This document shows, piece by piece, positions 49,031 through 54,743 of a DNA stretch of 54,743 bases. The DNA is from a virus. The stretch is taken from the IMG/VR virus record IMGVR_UViG_3300032401_000014, positions 1-54,743 of that record; one strand, written 5' to 3'. The notes under the pieces are model-generated. The model saw only the letters and a list, made by a program, of their open reading frames with translations. It was not told where the DNA came from and searched no databases. The position numbers and the translations under genes are program-made. How positions within the stretch are numbered: position 1 is the stretch's first letter; every line of letters begins with the position of its first letter.

Positions 49031-50005
49031 GAACATTTTCTGTTGCTCTCCGTCCTTTCTGCATTTGAAAGTATCTCTGTCCACGGGTTTCTCTTTCACC
49101 CATCGGTTAAAATCGGCTAAAGTTTTCTGTGCCTTATACTCTTTTTTGCACCACGCAGGCAGGGTACATTTTTGCCACAATCGTATAATCGTCTCGTCGT
49201 GCTTTATGACTTTCTCAAAGTCCCTGTACTTCATCACGAACGGGTCAAACCCCAGTTGCTTGACAATGAACACCTTCTCGATGTCCTGATCTATCGTATT
49301 TTTAAATCCGACAAGCACATATACGGATACGTTCGCATCGGGTATCTTCGCCTGCTTTAATAGCTGGGCCTTCTCGATAAACAGGTCTTTGTCCTTGATG
49401 TCGTCCAGACTGAATCGCCACTGCTTGACAGGCCGCATCCGCTTGAGCAGGGCGGCTCTCTCCGGGGTCAGCAGGCGTATGTCCATCCCCTGATTGAAGT
49501 CGGCCCGCACCTTCTCTCGTATCAGTTGCTCGGCAATCGTCTCGAAGTGTCCCCGTGCGGCGAAGATGTTGTTGTCGATAAAAATAATGCCATCACTCCC
49601 CTTCATCCAGAACTCGTAAATGTCGGCATTTTTCTGTATGAGCCCTTCTTTTCTTGGAACAACACACCACGGACATTTACGAATACATCCACGGGTGGCA
49701 AATCCCACGGAATACGGGAAGTGAGGGTACAGCGAATAGTCCGGCATGATGTGTTCGATCTCCGGCGGAAGGCAGGTTCCGTAGTCCCGGTATCCAGTCC
49801 CCCCGGTAACGATCTTATCAGCCTGATAGCAATAGAGCGGGTCTTCAGTCCATGTAAATACCTTGCTCTTATAGATAACATCATAGTGCTCGAACATCGT
49901 CGCAAACTCAACACTGTCGCCCTGTCCCTTGTGCCACGCTGAGAGCTTCATCAGTGCAAGGTTCGGGAAATTTTTGCTGTCTACATCGAGTAATCCTATT
50001 TTCAT
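49022..50005 (-). CDS. Radical SAM protein with B12-binding-like N-terminal region
   Basis: A 327-residue protein. RGCIRKCPWC (C107, C111, C114) is the radical SAM cluster motif, followed by VVPRKEG. The N-terminal 100 residues (MKIGLLDVDS...YQADKIVTGGTGYRDYGTCLPPEIEHIMPDYSLYP) look like the cobalamin-binding-type alpha/beta domain of B12-dependent radical SAM proteins. Two later motifs, FNQGMDIRLLTPE and SVYVLVGFKNT, fit the barrel. Substrate unknown. The start follows AAAGGAGACGCA. A second, divergent radical SAM protein is at 663-1667. Confidence 0.78.
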   Translation of the reverse strand: MKIGLLDVDSKNFPNLALMKLSAWHKGQGDSVEFATMFEHYDVIYKSKVFTWTEDPLYCYQADKIVTGGTGYRDYGTCLPPEIEHIMPDYSLYPHFPYSVGFATRGCIRKCPWCVVPRKEGLIQKNADIYEFWMKGSDGIIFIDNNIFAARGHFETIAEQLIREKVRADFNQGMDIRLLTPERAALLKRMRPVKQWRFSLDDIKDKDLFIEKAQLLKQAKIPDANVSVYVLVGFKNTIDQDIEKVFIVKQLGFDPFVMKYRDFEKVIKHDETIIRLWQKCTLPAWCKKEYKAQKTLADFNRWVKEKPVDRDTFKCRKDGEQQKMFLT

Positions 50006-50268
50006 TGCGTCTCCTTTTTGTAGCTCTTCATCGGCGGCGGCAGAACATGGCCAGCGAGATACGCCTGCTCCCTGAACGTCCGCTCGTCCCAGATATTCTC
50101 AGGCTTCATGTGTGCGTGAGACACGTTGCAACGAGAACATACCATCATCGAATTGAATCGAGCGTATATCAAATCCTTTCCGTAGTGCTGGATGTTCTTA
50201 GCTTTCTGAGCGAACTTCTCATGCCATTGAGTCGCCGGGCGTTGATGACAGTTCTCACATAAAGTCAT
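50002..50268 (-). CDS. HNH-like Cys/His protein
   Basis: An 88-residue protein. CENCHQRPATQWHEKF near the N-terminus and VCSRCNVSHAHM near the middle give CxxC and CxxC with several His, like a small HNH endonuclease. HNH proteins next to terminase genes often take part in DNA packaging. The start could be the ATG at 50268 or a TTG at 50286. It overlaps the radical SAM start as ATGA. Confidence 0.55.
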   Translation of the reverse strand: MTLCENCHQRPATQWHEKFAQKAKNIQHYGKDLIYARFNSMMVCSRCNVSHAHMKPENIWDERTFREQAYLAGHVLPPPMKSYKKETQ

Positions 50269-50282
50269 AATGATCTGCGGCC

Positions 50283-50447
50283 TCAATCTGCGTTATCCTT
50301 GAACCGCTCGGCTCTGTTCTTTCTGACGACCTGATCGTCGAGCTTCTTTTTCCTCGACTCAAACATGCTTCTCAGCACGATCAACAACAACAGGGCGGCC
50401 GCACCGATCGCCACGATGTTGAGAAACCAGTCTGCGAATGTTCTCAT
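50283..50447 (-). CDS. Small membrane protein
   Basis: A 54-residue protein with one membrane helix (about 5-24, FADWFLNIVAIGAAALLLLIV) and a basic C-terminal tail (RKKKLDDQVVRKNRAERF). I chose the ATG at 50447, which has AGGAGAGCCC; the frame runs 12 codons further. Function unknown. Confidence 0.6.
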   Translation of the reverse strand: MRTFADWFLNIVAIGAAALLLLIVLRSMFESRKKKLDDQVVRKNRAERFKDNAD

Positions 50448-50455
50448 GGGCTCTC

Positions 50456-50809
50456 CTATGCAAATGATAGTAGACCACTGCAAAGGGGATACACGTCGTC
50501 GAGGTTCCGCACGATCATGTATTCCCCCCCGTGAGTTTCGATCTCCTTCTGAAATTTTACTTGATTGTCGCTCTGCTTCGATGTTCTCACTGGCTTCTTG
50601 AACTCCATAAAGATAACTCGCCCATCTTTCAGCACGGTCACGTCTGAATATCCAGGATGAGAGCCGAGCGTCTGGAAGTTATTCATAACGTACCAGCCGT
50701 CGAGCTTCAGGAAGTCGAGCACCTGTCTCTTGATGTCCCGCTCTTTTATTTGCAGTGTCCCAGTAATCATGTCACAAATATACTTCCGTCCTCTCCAGAG
50801 ATCAAGCAT
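50456..50809 (-). CDS. VRR-NUC-domain nuclease
   Basis: A 117-residue protein with the VRR-NUC pattern: HPGYSDVTVLKDGRVIFMEFKKP (D and E-x-K), then SDNQVKFQKEIETHGGEYMIV. Such small nucleases occur in many phages; they may process branched DNA. It is a PD-(D/E)XK-type fold, distinct from the exonuclease at 6583-7164. The start is the ATG at 50809, a few bases after the previous stop; ATGs further in are possible. Confidence 0.75.
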   Translation of the reverse strand: MLDLWRGRKYICDMITGTLQIKERDIKRQVLDFLKLDGWYVMNNFQTLGSHPGYSDVTVLKDGRVIFMEFKKPVRTSKQSDNQVKFQKEIETHGGEYMIVRNLDDVYPLCSGLLSFA

Positions 50810-50813
50810 TTTA

Positions 50814-51071
50814 TTATAGCTTGAACCCTCTCCCCTGTATCTCCTGTTCGAGAACACTCCAGCCTTCTGATTGAAAATTCTCTGCTATTTCGTCGCTATG
50901 TTTGTACCAGTAAGCATCATAATCGTAACCATGTTTAATACTGGTCTTGAGTCTGTTCATGTTAAAAACATGAAACAAAAGTCGAGCCTCCTCAATATCG
51001 TCAATCGTCAGCATGAGTATTATCGGGTCAGTGCTAAGACCACATTTTTTACCTTTGAGTTCCACCTTCAT
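50814..51071 (-). CDS. Hypothetical protein
   Basis: An 85-residue alpha/beta protein (MKVELKGKKCGLSTDPI...). The start follows GAGGGGACTGAAC. It lies between a Gly/Ser-rich protein and the VRR-NUC nuclease. Family not recognised. Confidence 0.6.
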   Translation of the reverse strand: MKVELKGKKCGLSTDPIILMLTIDDIEEARLLFHVFNMNRLKTSIKHGYDYDAYWYKHSDEIAENFQSEGWSVLEQEIQGRGFKL

Positions 51072-51073
51072 GT

Positions 51074-51583
51074 TCAGTCCCCTCCGACCCCTCCGCCACT
51101 GTCCCCGGAACTTGCTGAGCCGGAATCACTGCCTGAACTTGAGTCGCCTCCGCCAGAGTCGCCGCCTCCAAAATCTCCAGAGGCCCCCCCACCTGAGAAC
51201 TCTCCGCCGCCGCCTTCAGCGTCAGGAGTGCTGATTGTCTCGGTCTCGCTCGACATCTCGCTCTCTGGTATCTGCGATGGGCTCACGGCCGGGCTCTCGT
51301 CCTCTTCTTCGTGCATTGCTTTCTTCGTGGGCTCTATTCTTTTGAACTGTCCGTTGATATAATGGCCCAGGGCAGGGATGCTCATTCCGAATTTATCTTT
51401 GAAAAGCACCCAGATTTTCTCACCTGTGTATCCATTATCCTTGAGTTTATAAAGCAGTTCCAGCCCTGTGCTCTCTCCGTGAAATGCAATCAGATCGGCC
51501 ATTACTCTGACCGCACCGGGATTGCCCTCGCTCATCTCCACAATTAAATCTTGAATCTCGCCTGATTCTCTTTGCTCTTCCAT
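51074..51583 (-). CDS. Protein with Gly/Ser/Asp-rich C-terminal tail
   Basis: A 169-residue protein. Residues 1-90 form a helical domain (GAVRVMADLIAFHG...GLELLYKLKDNGYTG). Residues about 100-169 are low complexity, built of G, S, D and E (ending GVGGD). A globular domain with an acidic disordered tail is like some SSBs and phage regulators. The N-terminal domain resembles phage proteins of unknown function. Start site GACAGGGAAA is moderate. Confidence 0.6.
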   Translation of the reverse strand: MEEQRESGEIQDLIVEMSEGNPGAVRVMADLIAFHGESTGLELLYKLKDNGYTGEKIWVLFKDKFGMSIPALGHYINGQFKRIEPTKKAMHEEEDESPAVSPSQIPESEMSSETETISTPDAEGGGGEFSGGGASGDFGGGDSGGGDSSSGSDSGSASSGDSGGGVGGD

Positions 51584-51609
51584 TTTCCCTGTCCTCCTTT
51601 TTTATTTTA

Positions 51610-51825
51610 TTAAGTAGTCGGTTGAACTTCGATCGGCTTCGGGAAAAATCCGTCGCACGATTCCAGCCACACCGGGTCAAAGTTATATGGCCAGTTGAAC
51701 CAGCCTTTTTTTATCCCGGACTCAGCTCCAGTGACATGTGCCTTCCCATTCCCGCAAACAGAATGAGCACTGCCTTGAACCTTCAGAAAATAATGGCACT
51801 CGTAACAATTCGGTTTTCCATCCAT
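51610..51825 (-). CDS. Conserved Cys-rich phage/bacterial protein
   Basis: A 71-residue protein. CYECHYF, SAHSVCGN, GIKKGWFNWPYNFDPVWLESCDGF is a pattern I recognise from many small phage and bacterial proteins of unknown function; the four Cys and one His could bind zinc. Strong start site AAAGGAGGAGAGAG. Confidence 0.7.
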   Translation of the reverse strand: MDGKPNCYECHYFLKVQGSAHSVCGNGKAHVTGAESGIKKGWFNWPYNFDPVWLESCDGFFPKPIEVQPTT

Positions 51826-51843
51826 CTCTCTCCTCCTTTTTTT

Positions 51844-52050
51844 TTATTCAAGTTTGTCTTTTATTTTGATATACTCTTCAATTCGTATCCCCAGCTCATG
51901 TGCCCAGCGAAGCAGAACTAAATCCTGCATATCTTCCGACACTCGCTCATGTATCGCTCTCGTGAGATCGAGGATACGATTCCTCTCAAAAAAGAATTTC
52001 GGCATAACGCCGAGAGGCGGCTTTTTATAATCCTCCGGTTTTCGTCCCAT
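51844..52050 (-). CDS. Hypothetical helical protein
   Basis: A 68-residue helical protein (MGRKPEDYKKPPLGVMPKFF...). PPLGVMPKFFFERNRILDL recurs in small phage proteins of unknown role, often beside HNH or recombination genes. The ATG at 52050 has GGAGGAAGGAG; the frame runs 16 codons further. Confidence 0.6.
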   Translation of the reverse strand: MGRKPEDYKKPPLGVMPKFFFERNRILDLTRAIHERVSEDMQDLVLLRWAHELGIRIEEYIKIKDKLE

Positions 52051-52345
52051 CTCCTTCCTCCAGTATCTCAAACTCGACCGACATCCCTGATATATCATTC
52101 AGGTTTATGCCGACAAGTGGCTCGGTCAAGTTCAAAATCAAAAGTGCATTGTAGTGCCCCACATCCGACATCACACCCTCTGGAACTTTTTGCACCATCA
52201 TTGAATGAACTGTCGCTTTATACTTCATCTTTATTTCCTCCTCGTGTGATTCTGTTATGATACCCTCAATGTAAACATAACCGTCTTTTTTGACAACATT
52301 CGCAATACTAAAATCATCAACGACTGTCGTGACTCTTACTTTCAT
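52025..52345 (-). CDS. Hypothetical beta-rich protein
   Basis: A 106-residue protein (MKVRVTTVVDDFSIANVVK...). Beta-rich with a short helix. I chose the ATG at 52345, which has GAGGAAAAAT; the frame opens four codons earlier. It overlaps the next gene by 26 bases. Function unknown. Confidence 0.55.
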   Translation of the reverse strand: MKVRVTTVVDDFSIANVVKKDGYVYIEGIITESHEEEIKMKYKATVHSMMVQKVPEGVMSDVGHYNALLILNLTEPLVGINLNDISGMSVEFEILEEGDGTKTGGL

Positions 52346-52363
52346 ATTTTTCCTCATGGCCTC

Positions 52364-52630
52364 TTATTTCATCATCTTCGGGAACATGTGCCACGCCAGC
52401 CGCTTCATATCACGCACCCAACGATTGACGGTGTAAACGTCTGCGATCGTGTACTCAGCATTGAGCGAATAGTCCTTGCCTTCAAGTAGAATCGTATGCT
52501 TGACCACGATATCTCTCGAACTGTCCGCCCGTATATGCAAAACTGCCACCCATGCCGTCAAGCAGAGTATCCATACAAGGGACAAACCCATCGCCGCCAG
52601 AATTATTTTTGATATAGTGTCTCGTGTCAT
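52364..52630 (-). CDS. Membrane protein
   Basis: An 88-residue protein with one membrane segment (about 8-32, KIILAAMGLSLVWILCLTAWV) and a charged C-terminal domain (DYSLNAEYTIADVYTVNRWVRD). ATGA overlap with the HNH-AP2 gene. Function unknown. Confidence 0.6.
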   Translation of the reverse strand: MTRDTISKIILAAMGLSLVWILCLTAWVAVLHIRADSSRDIVVKHTILLEGKDYSLNAEYTIADVYTVNRWVRDMKRLAWHMFPKMMK

Positions 52631-53193
52631 GCGTTATTCAGCCTTGCGAACTCGCCGTGCATCCTGACAGCCGCCCGATCATACGCTCTCGCCGCATCAA
52701 CGGCATTATCGAAATGACCTAAAAAATAACGCCGCCCATTTCTACTTATTCTTGCTTTGAATTTTCCTGCTGATTTAAAAAAAGATACTCCTTTATATCC
52801 TGATGTGTTGTTTTTACTTTTCCCTCTGTTCCATAAATTTTCAGATAAAAAACTCTCCCTGAGATTACTCCTGCGATTATTCAAAGGGTCTCCGTCAATA
52901 TGATCTCCATACGCTTTACTTTTTTCCCCAAGAATTTCTAAATGTAAATATACCGTTTTGTGTTTTTTACGGCCTTCTTCTATAAGATAATATCCTCGTC
53001 CGACGTAGTTTATATTAGCCGCTGTTTTTGTCCCAACAAAATACCATCTCCACTCCTGCACAATATTGAAATAAACTGTGGAATCAACCTTCACAACAAA
53101 CTTCTCGCCATTTTTCTTTTTAATTAAAAAATGAATCTCATCATCATCCTGAAAAACTATTTCATTTGTTGGCCCCTTCTCACCTTTTTTCAT
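52627..53193 (-). CDS. HNH-AP2 homing-type endonuclease
   Basis: A 188-residue endonuclease. A central HNH module (DHIDGDPLNNRRSNLR) is followed by an AP2 DNA-binding domain (GYKGVSFFKSAGKF to AYDRAAVRMHGEFA). Free-standing HNH-AP2 enzymes are mobile genes that cut phage DNA lacking them and spread by repair. It begins with GGTGAGAAA-like codons and overlaps both neighbours by four bases, so it has been fitted neatly into the operon. Confidence 0.82.
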   Translation of the reverse strand: MKKGEKGPTNEIVFQDDDEIHFLIKKKNGEKFVVKVDSTVYFNIVQEWRWYFVGTKTAANINYVGRGYYLIEEGRKKHKTVYLHLEILGEKSKAYGDHIDGDPLNNRRSNLRESFLSENLWNRGKSKNNTSGYKGVSFFKSAGKFKARISRNGRRYFLGHFDNAVDAARAYDRAAVRMHGEFARLNNA

Positions 53194-53753
53194 TCAATCT
53201 CCTCCAGCTTCAGCCCGATCAACTTGTCAATACGATCTTTCTGTTTATCAAGCCGTGTATTTATTCGTTCGGCGTTCTCAAGACACGCACTGATCTCCTG
53301 CACGTTGATGGCGTTCCTGCTCATGGCAAAGGTGAGCTTCTCTTTTTCATTCTGCATGATCGCTTCAGTTCTCTCCTTGAGCACCAAACAAATATTCTGT
53401 ATTGCCAGCTTCTCTGGGAACACGCTTTCGCATAGGCTCTGGGCATACTCGACGTTCTGACGCATAACCTTGATTCGCTCTTTATATTCCTTCACTCGTG
53501 ACTCGTACTTATCGACGATCTCCTGTACTTCTTTTTTATGCCGAGATTCCTGATCGTTGAGAAGCTGTTTGTTCTCTCGTTCCAATTTCGATTGGAACTC
53601 AATCTTAGAGCGATAGTGTTCAATCCTTGTCTTGTTCTGGGCCCGCTGGTGCTGTATCTCTTTCAGCTCCAGGGCAGTTTTCACTTCCGTTTTGATTGCC
53701 TCGCCCACGTTGGAGTCCACCCATCTCATCAGTCTCCTTTTGAACCAATTCAT
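53190..53753 (-). CDS. Coiled-coil protein
   Basis: A 187-residue protein that is almost entirely coiled coil (about 25-180; heptad-like Glu/Lys/Gln runs). A short amphipathic N-terminus (MNWFKRRLMRWVDSNVG) might touch a membrane. Strong start GGAGGTAAAAA. Function unknown; the long overlap with the upstream gene is odd. Confidence 0.6.
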   Translation of the reverse strand: MNWFKRRLMRWVDSNVGEAIKTEVKTALELKEIQHQRAQNKTRIEHYRSKIEFQSKLERENKQLLNDQESRHKKEVQEIVDKYESRVKEYKERIKVMRQNVEYAQSLCESVFPEKLAIQNICLVLKERTEAIMQNEKEKLTFAMSRNAINVQEISACLENAERINTRLDKQKDRIDKLIGLKLEEIE

Positions 53754-53958
53754 TTTTTACCTCCACTCGACTTCCATAGAGTATCTTTAAATTTTTAGAT
53801 AACGCTATATTCGCATCTGTCTCGATCATCGCCCTTGTCGATTGCGTTATAAAATTATCAATGGAAACTCTGCCAAGACCCTCGACTTCAAGCTCTACCG
53901 ACGATGTTTCTGTCCCTGAAAAAGAGTTCCAAAAAACATGAGCACTTCTTATTTTCAT
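53620..53958 (-). CDS. Hypothetical protein with long overlap
   Basis: A 112-residue protein (MKIRSAHVFWNSFSGTETSS...). Strong start GAAGGAGGCGAA. The first 70 residues are ordinary beta/alpha sequence. The C-terminal 40 residues overlap the coiled-coil gene by 134 bases in another frame and are Gly/Gln/Asp-rich. The original stop may have been lost by a frameshift. Function unknown. Confidence 0.55.
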   Translation of the reverse strand: MKIRSAHVFWNSFSGTETSSVELEVEGLGRVSIDNFITQSTRAMIETDANIALSKNLKILYGSRVEVKNELVQKETDEMGGLQRGRGNQNGSENCPGAERDTAPAGPEQDKD

Positions 53959-54230
53959 TTCGCCTCCTTCATCTCTTTGAAATATTTCTTAGCCGCCTGT
54001 TCCAGCCGTTTCTTTTTCCCCTTTCTGTAATAATAACCCAGGGCAATTTCGTTATGCCGTTCACGATTATCTGCTATCCATTTTTTATGACGCTTCGTAA
54101 TTTTATCCTTATGTTTTATGTATGATCTGCGAGAAGTGTCCCTTGAGCAAATCTTACATTGATTAGCCCTGACGTAAAATTCAGAAACAGGTTTAAATTC
54201 CTTACAATGTGAACAGCGTCGCTCGCTCAT
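53955..54230 (-). CDS. Zinc-finger protein, HNH-accessory type
   Basis: A 91-residue basic protein. CSHCKEFKPVSEFYVR and CKICSRDTSRRSY give two CxxC knuckles in the style of the small domains that precede HNH nucleases, but no HNH core follows. The rest is Lys/Arg-rich and helical. ATGA overlap with the next gene. May bind DNA or RNA. Confidence 0.6.
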   Translation of the reverse strand: MSERRCSHCKEFKPVSEFYVRANQCKICSRDTSRRSYIKHKDKITKRHKKWIADNRERHNEIALGYYYRKGKKKRLEQAAKKYFKEMKEAK

Positions 54231-54232
54231 TA

Positions 54233-54358
54233 TTATTCTTTCATCTCACTTTCTATGTCTAAATTCGTGCTCCCGCACTTCGGGCAGTGTGTCGTCTTGA
54301 GTCTCGACTTCCAAATCCACCAGCACCATTTACAGCAGTATGAATATATCCGGTACAT
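54233..54358 (-). CDS. Small zinc-ribbon protein
   Basis: A 41-residue protein starting MYRIYSYCCKWCWW with CCKWC and CPKCG knuckles. The start is a TGATG overlap with the previous gene. A tiny zinc ribbon of unknown target. Confidence 0.5.
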   Translation of the reverse strand: MYRIYSYCCKWCWWIWKSRLKTTHCPKCGSTNLDIESEMKE

Positions 54359-54507
54359 CACTTCACCTGTTCTAAAATATATTTAGCTTGAGACACTGCC
54401 TGAGAGTACCCCAGTGGCATCGCCCAGCCGTCGGGAACGCTATTGACGAGAAGATGCACGGCCTCGATCAATTTTTTTATCTTCTGCTTGTCGTTCAGTA
54501 TTTTCAT
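54358..54507 (-). CDS. Small helical protein
   Basis: A 49-residue protein (MKILNDKQKIKKLIEAVH...). I chose the ATG at 54507 because GGAGGCGGGGAA lies upstream and it overlaps the previous stop as ATGA. A longer frame to 54624 has no such site. Function unknown. Confidence 0.6.
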   Translation of the reverse strand: MKILNDKQKIKKLIEAVHLLVNSVPDGWAMPLGYSQAVSQAKYILEQVK

Positions 54508-54650
54508 TTCCCCGCCTCCATTGCTTTTACTGATATAACGTCCTGTATGCCAAAAAACTTCTTTACTTCTTCTGCATTGTAGTTGGCTCCTTGTATAACT
54601 GACGAACGAATCATCATAGAACAAATTTCAATTTTTTCCTCTGGTGTCAT
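54504..54650 (-). CDS. Small hypothetical protein
   Basis: A 48-residue protein (MTPEEKIEICSMMIRSS...). It ends ISVKAMEAGK, a variant of the shared WQSTVKAMEGK C-terminus, encoded by a short relative of the 28-bp repeat. ATGA overlaps on both sides. Function unknown. Confidence 0.65.
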   Translation of the reverse strand: MTPEEKIEICSMMIRSSVIQGANYNAEEVKKFFGIQDVISVKAMEAGK

Positions 54651-54682
54651 TTCCCCTCCATTGCTTTTACTGTGGATTGCCA
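54591..54682. repeat. Terminal overlap with contig start
   Basis: Identical to 1-92. After 54682 the sequence no longer follows 93 onward but matches 438-498. The switch lies inside the 28-bp repeat, so this is overlap of a circular or permuted molecule plus a repeat-mediated jump. Confidence 0.9.
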
Positions 54683-54743
54683 GTTTATAAAATCTGCTCC
54701 CTCAAATCCTAAATCACTACCTTTGAAAACATTCTCTGCCGCC
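54647..54743 (-). CDS. Small protein with WQSTVKAME C-terminus (start off contig)
   Basis: The last 32 codons of a gene running off the right end. The coding DNA from 54655 equals 410-498, the C-terminal part of the gene at 399-647 (KGSDLGFEGADFINWQSTVKAME), but it ends in GK and TGA as in the gene at 57-254. It is therefore a chimera of the two. Confidence 0.7.
   Translation of the reverse strand, partial: AAENVFKGSDLGFEGADFINWQSTVKAMEGK
54655..54682. repeat. 28-bp direct repeat at gene boundary, copy 3
   Basis: Identical to 65-92 and 410-437. The left flank is that of copy 1, the right flank that of copy 2. Confidence 0.9.

Noticed and set aside
1-54743. Signs of a temperate phage or diversity-generating retroelement
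   Set aside because: I found no integrase, excisionase, attachment site, CI-type repressor with a peptidase domain, or reverse transcriptase. The LexA-like protein alone does not show lysogeny.

Overview
The window looks like an almost complete genome of a tailed, contractile-tail (myovirus-type) bacteriophage. Nearly every convincing gene is on the minus strand, so gene order runs from high to low coordinate. Genes are tightly packed, often with ATGA or TGATG stop/start overlaps, and most have strong AGGAGG-type ribosome binding sites. The -35/-10 promoters are sigma-70-like. The sequence does not identify the host. I see no integrase, no DNA polymerase, no reverse transcriptase and no complete tRNA. 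The contig ends overlap: 54591-54682 repeats 1-92, so the molecule is circular or circularly permuted. The last 61 bases then jump to 438-498 through a 28-bp direct repeat.

Layout in transcription order. (1) 54.7-49.0 kb: short accessory genes, including zinc-ribbon proteins, an HNH-AP2 endonuclease, a VRR-NUC nuclease, a small HNH-like protein and a radical SAM protein. (2) 49.0-35.4 kb: packaging and head genes, comprising small and large terminase, a near-perfect promoter, portal, a 1642-residue polyvalent protein with acetyltransferase-like and ADP-ribosyltransferase-like domains, a MuF-like head protein, prohead protease, scaffold and a major capsid protein with an inserted Ig/FnIII-like domain. 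(3) 35.4-28.2 kb: decoration, head-tail connector and neck proteins. (4) 28.2-14.8 kb: the contractile tail, comprising sheath, tube, tail assembly chaperones with a -1 frameshift site, a short tape measure, baseplate hub and spike, gp25-like and J-like wedge proteins, tail protein I, and fibres including a collagen-like one. (5) 14.8-10.7 kb: small structural genes and the lysis set (C39-like peptidase, coiled-coil membrane protein, holin-like proteins), closed by a strong terminator at 10649-10687.

(6) From 10.63 kb leftwards an early operon starts at a sigma-70-like promoter embedded in a 10-bp inverted repeat. It carries two small genes with twin leader hairpins, a DUF932-type protein, an ERF-family annealing protein, a PD-(D/E)XK exonuclease and a LexA-type DNA-binding protein without a peptidase domain. 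It continues to a replication initiator gene that contains five palindromic ~20-bp iterons beside an AT-rich tract, a likely origin arranged like that of lambda O, followed by a second replication protein and a NinB-like protein. (7) 3.3-0 kb is a cassette-like region. A DNA methyltransferase, a radical SAM enzyme and several tiny genes are separated by copies of the same short junction sequences, and this region continues across the contig ends into (1).

The most notable points are the cassette region with shared gene-boundary repeats, two different radical SAM proteins in one phage, the giant polyvalent head protein, the iteron origin inside the initiator gene, and the exact -1 frameshift heptamer in the tail chaperone gene. 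All family assignments come from reading motifs by eye; no database search was possible.
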